7,332 bases of DNA, taken from contig DRQL01000113.1 of NCBI GenBank assembly GCA_011371465.1, positions 1-7,332 of the forward strand. Reading direction: 5' to 3'. This document shows positions 1 to 7,037 of this stretch, piece after piece. Source of the DNA: Gammaproteobacteria bacterium. Lineage in GTDB: Bacteria; Pseudomonadota; Gammaproteobacteria; DSM-19610. The notes under the pieces were generated by a model. The model made no database searches. It had not been told where the DNA came from and saw only the letters and a program-made list of their open reading frames with translations. The position numbers and the translations under genes are program-made. Position 1 is the first letter of the stretch. Each line of letters begins with the position of its first letter.

Positions 1-2410
1 AGAGGTAACCGTTGACAGCGCCGCTGATATTTTCCACGCAGCGGCATTCGCTCACCAGCGGGCTGCCGGCGTCGAGGCCGTCTGCATACAGCTCGACGCG
101 GACCTGTTCAGGCAGGAGTTCACCCAGATAGACCTGTAAGTGAAACAGGTAGCCATCACCCTTTTCTTCCACGTCTACATTGCCGAAATGAATCTGTTCC
201 CAGTGTAGTGCCAATGTCCGGTACCAGCTGTCGAGCTGCTTTGCGAGCTGCATTTCATCCTGGTTACGCTTGGCATAATCGCGGGCTGCAGGGTGGTAGA
301 AGTGTTGCACGTAGTCCTGCAGCATGCGGTTGCTGCTGAAACGCGGGGTCAGGTCCATCATGCTGTTGCGTATGCGCAGCAGCCATTCGCGTGGCAGGCC
401 GTGGGCATCGCGGCTGTAGAACAACGGGACGATTTCGTTTTCCAGGCGCTGGTAGAGCTCCCCGGCCTCGATAGCGTCCCGCCCCGGGCTGGCGTCGTGT
501 TCTCTCCCGTCGCCGAGTGACCAGCCGGTCTCGTCCGAGCAGGCTTCGGCCCACCAGCCGTCCAGTTCAGACAGGTTGAGGCCGCCATTGACCAGCACCT
601 TCATGCCACTGGTCCCGCAGGCTTCCCAGGGCCGGCGCGGCGTATTGATCCAGACATCGACGCCCTGTACCAGTTGCTGGGCCAGCGCGATATCGTAATC
701 CTCCAGGAAAATCACACGGTTGCGGATCCCGGGCTGGCGGATAAAGTGGATCCAGGAACGGATCATGGCCTGTCCCTCGTGGTCGTCGGGATGAGCCTTG
801 CCGGCAATGATCAATTGCACCGGTCTGGTGCTGTCGGTCAGCAGGCGCTGCAGGCGTGCCGGGTCGTGCAACAGCAGGTTGGGGCGTTTATAGGTCGCAA
901 AGCGCCGCGCAAAACCCAGGGTCAGCGCATTTGGATCCAGCACCTGGTCGACACTCTGTACCTGTTCAGGGCTGGCGCCGGCCTGGCCCAGCTGCAGGGC
1001 CAGTCGTTTGCGCGCATAGTGCACCAGGTCTTCGCGCTCACGGACACGCAGGTTCCACAGCCGTTCGTCATCAAGGGTCTCGATCGTCTGGCGCAGGGCG
1101 TCCGTATCACCCAGCCAGCGTTGTTTGCCGCAGGTTTCGGTCCACAGCCGGTCGGCCCAGGCGGAATCCCAGGAAGGTACATGCACACCGTTGGTGACAT
1201 GGCTGACCGGGACCTGCACTTGCGGCCAGTGGGGGTAGAGCCGGTTGAACAGTCGCCGGCTTACTTTTCCGTGCAGGCGGCTGACACCGTTGCAGCGCGC
1301 ACAGCCGCGCATGGCCAGGTAGGCCATATTGAAGGCCTGGCCTTCATCCCCGGGGTTTTCCCGGCCCAGTGCCAGCAGGTCCTGCAAGGAAAGCCCGGTG
1401 CGGGTCAGAAAGTCATGGAAGGCCGGAAAGTACTTGTCGATGAACTGTGGCGGGAAGGTATCGAATCCGGCCGCTACCGGGGTGTGCGTGGTAAACACGT
1501 TGCCGGCCCGGGTGGCCCACAGGGCTTCCTGAAAGGAAATACCGTGTTGTTCCATGTGCTGGCGCGCGCGCTCCAGTACCACGAATGCCGCATGTCCTTC
1601 GTTCAGGTGACAGACGGAGACCTGGTCACCGGCCGCTTCCAGCAGGCGCCAGCCACCAATACCCAGTACCAGCTCCTGCAGGAAGCGGAGTTCCATGCCG
1701 CTGTCGTACAGCTTGTTGGTAATTCCCCGGTCCCGGGGACTGTTCAGCGGATCGTTGCTGTCCAGCAGGTAGAGCGTGACGCGTCCCACGTTGGCCTGCC
1801 AGACACGCAACAGCAATTGACGACCGGGCAGTTTGAGGGTGACATGCAGCCATTCGCCGGTTGCGGTGCGCAGCGGCTGAACGGGCAGGGTGGACGGATC
1901 ATTGTAGGGGTAGATCGCCAGCTGCCGGCCATCGCTGTCCAGCATCTGGCGGAAATAGCCTTCCTGGTAGAGCAGGCCGATCCCCACCAGGGGAACGCCC
2001 AGGTCGCTGGCGGTCTTGAGTACATCGCCGGCCAGGATGCCGAGGCCACCGGCATAAATTGGCAGTGCTTCACCCAGGCCGAACTCCATGCTGAAGTACG
2101 CGACCTTGCCGAGGTCGCATCCCTGTCCTGCAGTCCCGTACCAGCCGGGATCCGCCAGGTAGGCTGCCCGGTCCTCCGAGAGACGTTTGAGTTCCCGGCA
2201 GAAGTCCGGGTCATCGGCCAGCTGTTGCAGGCGCTGGTGAGAGGCATCCTGCAGCAGGACCCAGGGGTTTTTGCCGCGCTCCCAGGCAGCCTTGTCGAGC
2301 ATACTCCACAACAGGTCGGCGCTGTGACTCCAGGTCCAGCGCAGGTCGAGCGCCAGCTCGGTCAGTCCCTCAAGACCTTCGGGTAGCGGACGTGGCTGAA
2401 AGGCCGGCAT
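1..2410 (-). CDS. glgP: Alpha-glucan (glycogen/starch) phosphorylase, DUF3417/GT35 type, C-terminus cut by window edge
   Basis: Cytosolic PLP-dependent enzyme that phosphorolyses alpha-1,4-glucans to glucose-1-phosphate. Reading the minus strand from the ATG at 2410 gives 803 codons without a stop, running off the left edge. Residues about 10-95 look like the DUF3417 N-terminal domain (LDLRWTWS near 21-28). Next come AYFSMEFGLGE at 104-114 and the glycine-rich IYAGGLGILAGD at 118-129, then TTHTP around H309, HVTNGVH, GFARRFATYKR and GKAHPDDHEGQ. The motif EACGTSGMK ends in K604, the expected PLP lysine, followed by NGGLNLSELDGWW. This is the short bacterial/archaeal-type phosphorylase (often about 830-860 aa, from memory) rather than the MalP/animal type, so probably only a few dozen residues are missing. 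The start fits the DUF3417 N-terminus, and a GAGG (2421-2424) lies 10 nt upstream. It follows ftsH by 23 bp, which suggests co-transcription. Family is confident; the preferred glucan (glycogen, starch or maltodextrin) is not resolved. Confidence 0.93.
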   Translation of the reverse strand, partial: MPAFQPRPLPEGLEGLTELALDLRWTWSHSADLLWSMLDKAAWERGKNPWVLLQDASHQRLQQLADDPDFCRELKRLSEDRAAYLADPGWYGTAGQGCDLGKVAYFSMEFGLGEALPIYAGGLGILAGDVLKTASDLGVPLVGIGLLYQEGYFRQMLDSDGRQLAIYPYNDPSTLPVQPLRTATGEWLHVTLKLPGRQLLLRVWQANVGRVTLYLLDSNDPLNSPRDRGITNKLYDSGMELRFLQELVLGIGGWRLLEAAGDQVSVCHLNEGHAAFVVLERARQHMEQHGISFQEALWATRAGNVFTTHTPVAAGFDTFPPQFIDKYFPAFHDFLTRTGLSLQDLLALGRENPGDEGQAFNMAYLAMRGCARCNGVSRLHGKVSRRLFNRLYPHWPQVQVPVSHVTNGVHVPSWDSAWADRLWTETCGKQRWLGDTDALRQTIETLDDERLWNLRVREREDLVHYARKRLALQLGQAGASPEQVQSVDQVLDPNALTLGFARRFATYKRPNLLLHDPARLQRLLTDSTRPVQLIIAGKAHPDDHEGQAMIRSWIHFIRQPGIRNRVIFLEDYDIALAQQLVQGVDVWINTPRRPWEACGTSGMKVLVNGGLNLSELDGWWAEACSDETGWSLGDGREHDASPGRDAIEAGELYQRLENEIVPLFYSRDAHGLPREWLLRIRNSMMDLTPRFSSNRMLQDYVQHFYHPAARDYAKRNQDEMQLAKQLDSWYRTLALHWEQIHFGNVDVEEKGDGYLFHLQVYLGELLPEQVRVELYADGLDAGSPLVSECRCVENISGAVNGYL

Positions 2411-2420
2411 GGTTTTACTG

Positions 2421-2424
2421 CCTC
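2421..2424 (-). promoter_or_regulatory. Ribosome binding site for the glucan phosphorylase
   Basis: GAGG on the minus strand lies 10 nt before the ATG at 2410, in the 23-bp gap after the ftsH stop. The spacing is slightly long but workable. No other purine-rich site or alternative start is better placed. Confidence 0.5.
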
Positions 2425-2433
2425 ATGGTCGGA

Positions 2434-4335
2434 TTATGTAGCGGAAGCGGGCGTTGCATTGCCGATCACCCGTTTCACCTCTTCGCCGCTGATGACTTCT
2501 TTCTCTTCCAGCAGGGCGGCAAGACGATCCAGCTGATCCCGGCGGGCGTTCAGGATCTCCAGGGCGCGGTCGTGGCCTTCTTCCACCAGGGATTTTACTT
2601 CCTCGTCGATACGGCGCGCAGTTTCTTCGCTGTAATTGCGTTCTTCCTGTTCCGCAATGCCCAGGTAACGGAGTTCGTGTCGTTTGCCCCAGGTGAGGGG
2701 TCCCAGGCGTTTGCTCATGCCCAGCTGGGTGACCATGCCGTGGGCGATCTCCGAGGCCCGCTCCAGGTCGTTGGCGGCGCCGCTGGAGACGTCTCCCAGC
2801 ACGATCTCCTCGGCAACCCGGCCGCCCAGCAGGATCGCGATCTGGTCTTTCAGTTCCTGTTCAGTGGAGAGGAACTTCTCGTCCACCGGCAGCTGCAGGG
2901 TGTACCCCAGGGCGGCAATGCCGCGCGGGATGATGGAGACCTTGTGCACCGGTTCGCCGGTAGGCACGGTTTCGGCCACCAGTGCGTGCCCGGATTCGTG
3001 GCAGGCGACGCGGTGTTTTTCCGCCCGGTTGATGACGCGGTGTCTTTTCTCGGGTCCGGCAATGACCCGGTCGATGGCGGCCTCGAAATCCTTCAGGGTG
3101 ACCTCGTCGTGGTTTTCGCGCACGGCGCGGATGGCGGCCTCGTTACAGATGTTTTCCAGGTCGGCACCGACGAACCCCGGGGTACGCTGGGCCACGACCT
3201 TCAGGTCCACGTCCGTTGCCAGCTTCAGCTTGCGGGCGTGCAGTGCGAGGATCTCTTCCCGGGCCACCAGGTCCGGCTTGTCCACCAGGATCTGGCGGTC
3301 GAAACGACCGGCCCGCAGCAGTGCCTTGTCGAGGATCTCCGGACGGTTGGTCGCGGCCATGACCACCACACCGGTAGTGGGATCGAACCCGTCCATCTCG
3401 GTCAACAGCTGGTTCAGGGTCTGCTCGCGTTCGTCATGGCCGCCCATCACCGGCCCGGCGCCGCGCGCCCGGCCGATGGCATCCAGTTCGTCGATGAAGA
3501 TGATGCAGGGGGCTTTCTCCCTGGCCTGTTCGAACATCTCCCGGACCCGGGCGGCGCCCACACCGACAAACATCTCGATGAACTCGGAACCGCTGATGTT
3601 GAAGAAGGGCACACCGGCTTCGCCGGCCACGGCGCGGGCCATCAGCGTCTTGCCGGTACCCGGCGGGCCTACCAGCAACATGCCCTTGGGCATGCGCCCG
3701 CCCAGCCGCTGGATACGGCCCGGGTCCTTGAGAAAGTCGATGACCTCCTTCAGTTCCTGCTTGGCTTCGTCACTGCCGGCCACATCGTCGAACGTGACTT
3801 TCGGCAGGGAATCGGGATGAATGTGCACCCGGTTGCCGATGTTCAGGAAACCCTTCCCCATGTTGCCCATGCGCTTCGCCATCCAGCCCCAGAGCATGAA
3901 CAGCAGCCCGAAAGGCAGCACCCAGTTGAACAGGAAGTTGCCCAGCCAGTCGCTGCTCTGCCGGACCACGTATTTGACGCCCTGTTTTTCCAGCAGGGTG
4001 GCGAGTTCAAGGTTGTGCAGGGGAATGGTAATAAACTGCCTGGGTTTTCCGGTGTGCTCGTCATTGATAGTGAGTGTGCCGCGGATCAGTTTGTCGGTGA
4101 CGATTGCCTCGGCCACTTCGCGGTTATTGACATGCTGCAGGAACTCGCTGTAGGGAATTTCCTCGCGTTTCGTTTCCTGGTAACCCTGCCACATCTGGAA
4201 GGAGAGGAAGATAAACAGCAGGTAGATGATCAGGGTGAAATTCGGGTTCTGCCACAACTTCTGCCGGCTGGTCCGGTTGATTTCTATCCTCGGTTTGTCG
4301 CCGTTTCCGTCCAGGGAAAAATCATTTTTATTCAT
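2434..4335 (-). CDS. ftsH: ATP-dependent zinc metalloprotease FtsH (accessory-type paralogue)
   Basis: Membrane-anchored hexameric AAA+ protease that extracts and degrades membrane and regulatory proteins. The 633 residues are near the usual family length (E. coli about 645). A polar N-terminal tail of about 32 residues precedes TM1 (about 33-49); a periplasmic domain of about 83 residues follows, with the conserved YSEFLQ at 62-67; TM2 is about 133-151. The AAA+ module has Walker A GPPGTGKT (223-230), pore loop FVG (256-258), Walker B IIFIDE (278-283) and the second region of homology ATNRPEILDKALLRAGRFDR (328-347) with arginine fingers R344 and R347. The protease domain has HESGH (446-450), with D523 in ANDLERA as the likely third zinc ligand. 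The C-terminus is Leu/Glu-rich and probably coiled. All catalytic residues are present, so it should be active. It sits between an H+-ATPase and a glucan phosphorylase, not beside rlmE/ftsJ or folP, so I infer an accessory copy. TGGA ends 8 nt before the start, a modest RBS. Confidence 0.97.
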   Translation of the reverse strand: MNKNDFSLDGNGDKPRIEINRTSRQKLWQNPNFTLIIYLLFIFLSFQMWQGYQETKREEIPYSEFLQHVNNREVAEAIVTDKLIRGTLTINDEHTGKPRQFITIPLHNLELATLLEKQGVKYVVRQSSDWLGNFLFNWVLPFGLLFMLWGWMAKRMGNMGKGFLNIGNRVHIHPDSLPKVTFDDVAGSDEAKQELKEVIDFLKDPGRIQRLGGRMPKGMLLVGPPGTGKTLMARAVAGEAGVPFFNISGSEFIEMFVGVGAARVREMFEQAREKAPCIIFIDELDAIGRARGAGPVMGGHDEREQTLNQLLTEMDGFDPTTGVVVMAATNRPEILDKALLRAGRFDRQILVDKPDLVAREEILALHARKLKLATDVDLKVVAQRTPGFVGADLENICNEAAIRAVRENHDEVTLKDFEAAIDRVIAGPEKRHRVINRAEKHRVACHESGHALVAETVPTGEPVHKVSIIPRGIAALGYTLQLPVDEKFLSTEQELKDQIAILLGGRVAEEIVLGDVSSGAANDLERASEIAHGMVTQLGMSKRLGPLTWGKRHELRYLGIAEQEERNYSEETARRIDEEVKSLVEEGHDRALEILNARRDQLDRLAALLEEKEVISGEEVKRVIGNATPASAT

Positions 4336-4443
4336 GGTATGGTTCCAGGTTTGTTGTTAACGACCAGTGTAACGCCTTCAGCCTGTTGGGTATCCTGCCA
4401 GCCGGGTTGTCGCAGGCTTTGCTCCGTCTGTCCGGGCTGCTGT
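4336..4443 (-). other. 108-bp spacer between the H+-ATPase and ftsH genes
   Basis: Short non-coding gap within the probable operon. I see no convincing sigma70 -35/-10 pair, no sigma32-like promoter and no stem followed by a T-run on the minus strand. A weak pair of inverted hexamers (AGCCTG at 4380-4385 and CAGGCT at 4413-4418, 27 nt apart) is present and could be chance. The gap is long enough to hold an internal promoter or an mRNA processing site, but the sequence does not show one clearly. Confidence 0.5.
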
Positions 4444-6897
4444 TCATTGTCCACCACGCACAAACCGGGCCTTGAGCGTGTTGAGGAAATCCATATGGCG
4501 CGGCGAGCGGTTCCCCATGCGTCGATAGACCGCCACCTTGACCAGGTCGGTGAGGTAGGCGGAAACCAGCGAGTAGCCCCAGATGAGGGCGATCTCCGGC
4601 CAGGTGATGGCGGTGATCAGGCCAAAACCCCGGGCAGCCAGCAGCGTTGCCGCCACCTTGGTGACAATGGCTGACCAGATCATGACAGGAGCCGGCCAGG
4701 GCCGTTTCCAGAAGTGGCTCTTGCTGCGCGCCACGAACAGGACCAGATGCCCGGCGACCGCCATTTTCAGGAACACGTAGGTCTGGATCTGGTCCACGCT
4801 CAGCTGCAGCCAGTCCATGGCGATCAGCAGCATACCGAAACTGCCGATGACGCCGGTAATACCCATGGCAGTGGCGACAGTGATGACCTGCCGCATGTCC
4901 CATCGCACCGGGTTTTTTTCCAGGTCGGTATGGTCGTAGGCGATGGTCATGATCGGGATATCGTTGAAGAACGCCAGCAGAATGATCATCACTGCGGTAA
5001 TGGGGTAGAAGTTGAAAAAGATCATGGCCAGCACCACGAAAAACATGATGCGGATCGTCTCGCTGATGCGGTAGATGGCGTAGGCGTTCATGCGCTCGAA
5101 GATGCGCCGTGCTTCTTCGATGGCATGGATGATCACCGACAGGCCGGGGTTGGTGAGCACCAGGTCGGCGGCGGCGCGTGCGGCATCGGTGGCGCCACTG
5201 ACGGCGATACCCACATCCGCCTGTTTCAGTGCCGGCGCATCGTTGACCCCGTCCCCGGTCATGCCGGTGATGTGGTTGTTCGCCTGCAGGATCTTGACGA
5301 TGGAAAACTTGTGTTCGGGGAATACTTCGGCAAAGCCGTCCGCGTTTTCCACGCGTTCGGTAAGATCAGCAGGAATCGCACTGCCGGTATGGTCGGTCGG
5401 CAGGCTGTCCGCTTTCAGAATACGGGTGCCGAGTCCCAGCTTGCCGGCGATCTGGCGGGCGATGGCGCTATTGTCGCCGGTGACCATTTTGACCCGCACG
5501 CCATGCTCGCGGGCGCTGGCAATGGTCTCGGCGGAATCTTCCCGTGGCGGGTCGAACAGGGACAGGATGCCCAGGAAGGACCAGGGCCCGTTTTCCTGTG
5601 CCTGGCGTGCCACGGCCAGCGCCCGGTAGCCCCGGGCAGCGAAATCGTCTACGACCTGGTTCGCCCGCTCCAGCTCGTTATCGCCCAGGCCGGCCAGTTC
5701 CATGATGACCTGGGGGGCACCCTTGGTCACCCGGAACGGATTGCCATCCTGCCCGCGTATGGTGGCCTCGGTCCGTTTGTGCACGGGGTCAAAAGGAACG
5801 AAGGCGGTCTGTTCGGCCTGCTCAAGCGCTTGCCGGTCACTGAGGCCCTGTAATACCGCTTCGTCAATGGCATCCCGGTCTTCTTCGCGGGAAGCGAGGG
5901 CGGCGGCCAGTAATACCTCCTGCTCATCACCGGCGCTGAACAACTCGATGTTGCCGAGGGTGAGCCGGTTCCGGGTGAGGGTGCCGGTCTTGTCGGAGCA
6001 GAGGATGTCCATGCTGGCCATCTCTTCGATCGATTCCAGCCGGGTGACGATAGCCTTGCGTTTGGACAGTGCCATCGCGCCCAGGGCCATGGTCATGGAC
6101 AGCACGGCCGGCATGGCAACGGGGATGGAGGCCACGGTGAGAATCAGCGCAAATTGCACCAGCTCCAGCCAGGGGGCGTGGCGGTGCAGTTGCACCAGTA
6201 CCAGGGCAATGACCAGGGCCAGGCTGACGTAGATCAGGTAATCGCCGATGGTCAGCACCGCTTTCTGGAAGTGGGATACGGTTTTTGCCTGCTCCACCAG
6301 GCTGGCGGTCTTGCCGAAGCGGGTGTGCTTGCCGGTAGCGGTGACCCGGGCGATCGACTCGCCCTGCTTGACGATGGTGCCGGAAAAGGCCTCGTCTCCC
6401 TGTTGCCTGGCAACGGGCAGGGACTCCCCGGTCAGGGCGGACTGGTCGATACTCAGGTAGGTATCTTCCAGCAGCGAAACGTCGGCGGGAATGACGTCGC
6501 CAAGGCGCAGGCGCACGATGTCTCCGGGCACCAGCCGGGTGGCCTCGATCTCCTGCCACTGGCCGTCGCGCAGTACGCGCGCCTGCAGGGCAAGCTGCTT
6601 CCTGAGGGCCGCCACGGCATTGCCGGCGGTGTATTCCTGCCAGAACCCGACGCCTGCGTTGAAGACCAGCAGTGTGGTGATGATCCAGAAGTCGGGCCAG
6701 TGCTGGATCAGGGCGGAGAGCACCGCTGCCACCTCGATCATCCAGGGAATCGGGCCCCAGAAGTATCCCAGCAGCTTCAGCAGCGGGGAGACCGTTTTTT
6801 CCTCCAGGGCATTGGGGCCGTACTGTTGCAGCCGTTTGGCGGCTTCTGCTGAGGAGAGCCCGTTAACCGGGCTGTTTTCCGGGGCCGATTCGATCAT
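4444..6897 (-). CDS. Plasma-membrane proton-efflux P-type ATPase (P3A H+-ATPase)
   Basis: Inner-membrane pump expected to export H+ using ATP through a phospho-aspartate intermediate. The 817 residues show the full P-type layout: about ten membrane segments (roughly 42-64, 68-87, 214-236, 245-268, 603-628, 631-652, 672-694, 705-723, 737-755, 762-785); actuator domain with PGD (124-126) and TGES (156-159); M4 IPVAMP (258-263); DKTGT with phosphorylated D302; nucleotide-binding KGAP (392-395); MVTGDN (471-476); and hinge TGDGVNDAP (547-555). M6 has NDIPIMTIAYD, close to the fungal Pma1 and plant AHA sequences. N80, R616 and D646 align by motif spacing with plant AHA2 N106, R655 and D684 of the proton site, which favours H+ over Ca2+ or Mg2+. 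The protein ends about 30 residues after M10, so the plant-type autoinhibitory C-terminal domain is absent. Start at 6897 chosen for the natural N-terminus and a weak AGAG (6905-6908) 7 nt upstream. First gene of the probable operon with ftsH and glgP. Confidence 0.95.
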   Translation of the reverse strand: MIESAPENSPVNGLSSAEAAKRLQQYGPNALEEKTVSPLLKLLGYFWGPIPWMIEVAAVLSALIQHWPDFWIITTLLVFNAGVGFWQEYTAGNAVAALRKQLALQARVLRDGQWQEIEATRLVPGDIVRLRLGDVIPADVSLLEDTYLSIDQSALTGESLPVARQQGDEAFSGTIVKQGESIARVTATGKHTRFGKTASLVEQAKTVSHFQKAVLTIGDYLIYVSLALVIALVLVQLHRHAPWLELVQFALILTVASIPVAMPAVLSMTMALGAMALSKRKAIVTRLESIEEMASMDILCSDKTGTLTRNRLTLGNIELFSAGDEQEVLLAAALASREEDRDAIDEAVLQGLSDRQALEQAEQTAFVPFDPVHKRTEATIRGQDGNPFRVTKGAPQVIMELAGLGDNELERANQVVDDFAARGYRALAVARQAQENGPWSFLGILSLFDPPREDSAETIASAREHGVRVKMVTGDNSAIARQIAGKLGLGTRILKADSLPTDHTGSAIPADLTERVENADGFAEVFPEHKFSIVKILQANNHITGMTGDGVNDAPALKQADVGIAVSGATDAARAAADLVLTNPGLSVIIHAIEEARRIFERMNAYAIYRISETIRIMFFVVLAMIFFNFYPITAVMIILLAFFNDIPIMTIAYDHTDLEKNPVRWDMRQVITVATAMGITGVIGSFGMLLIAMDWLQLSVDQIQTYVFLKMAVAGHLVLFVARSKSHFWKRPWPAPVMIWSAIVTKVAATLLAARGFGLITAITWPEIALIWGYSLVSAYLTDLVKVAVYRRMGNRSPRHMDFLNTLKARFVRGGQ

Positions 6898-6930
6898 ACT
6901 TGCACTCTACGCCAGGGTGTTTACCGGGAG

Positions 6931-6936
6931 ACTATA
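6931..6936 (-). promoter_or_regulatory. Candidate -10 box for the ATPase-ftsH-glgP operon
   Basis: The minus strand reads TATAGT here, five of six matches to the sigma70 TATAAT. It would place transcription start around 6924, giving a leader of about 27 nt before the ATG at 6897. The -35 position at 16-18 bp spacing is poor (CGCACA or GCGCAC), so the promoter would need an activator or a different sigma factor. That -35 position falls on the dyad at 6946-6960. Confidence 0.35.
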
Positions 6937-6945
6937 CCGTCAGTG

Positions 6946-6960
6946 AGCGCATTGTGCGCT
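6946..6960. promoter_or_regulatory. Operator-like perfect dyad in the divergent intergenic region
   Basis: AGCGCA-TTG-TGCGCT is a perfect 6-bp inverted repeat with a 3-bp centre. Two further pairs match outside one mismatch (6943-6944 with 6962-6963). There is no T-run, so it is not an intrinsic terminator. It overlaps the -35 position expected for the candidate ATPase promoter, which suits a regulator binding site. No specific regulator can be named. Confidence 0.35.
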
Positions 6961-6981
6961 GACCCGGTCCTGAAGGGCTGC

Positions 6982-6998
6982 AACCTGGGTGACAGGTT
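6982..6998. repeat. Second short inverted repeat in the divergent region
   Basis: AACCTG and CAGGTT form perfect 6-bp arms around GGTGA. It lies about 40 bp upstream of the permease start and about 85 bp upstream of the ATPase start. It could be an operator for the permease or a small hairpin in a leader, but six-base arms arise easily by chance. Confidence 0.25.
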
Positions 6999-7026
6999 TA
7001 TCCATTGTCGAGGCCGGTACATCAAC

Positions 7027-7030
7027 AGGA
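7027..7030 (+). promoter_or_regulatory. Ribosome binding site for the APC permease
   Basis: AGGA lies 7 nt before the ATG at 7038, ideal spacing. The other nearby ATG at 7030 is followed by a stop after three codons, so this site decides the start at 7038. Confidence 0.7.
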
Positions 7031-7037
7031 TGTTCCC

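Noticed and set aside
674..2386. 570-codon open frame on the plus strand opposite the phosphorylase
   Set aside because: Antisense shadow of the clear GT35 coding frame. No family motifs, and explained by lack of stop codons opposite GC-biased third positions.
4380..4418. Inverted hexamers AGCCTG/CAGGCT in the ATPase-ftsH spacer as a terminator
   Set aside because: The arms are 27 nt apart and not followed by a T-run on the minus strand, so this is not a credible intrinsic terminator.
2392..4674. 760-codon open frame on the plus strand opposite ftsH
   Set aside because: It is exactly antisense to a gene with complete FtsH motifs. Its product has no recognisable domain and is rich in His, Gln and Gly, as expected for the mirror frame of GC-rich codons.
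4328..4903. Minus-strand 191-codon frame bridging the ATPase end and the ftsH start
   Set aside because: Out-of-frame reading of the ATPase 3' end that overlaps both real genes. No motif, no RBS, biased composition; not a gene in the spacer.
4714..6852. Long plus-strand open frames opposite the H+-ATPase (4714-5853 and 6154-6852)
   Set aside because: Both lie wholly inside the ATPase gene in the same mirror relation, with His/Gly/Asp-rich low-information products.
6989..6994. GTGACA as a -35 box for the permease
   Set aside because: Five of six matches to TTGACA, but the -10 position at 16-18 bp spacing is GC-rich (GGCCGG region) with no TATAAT-like hexamer.
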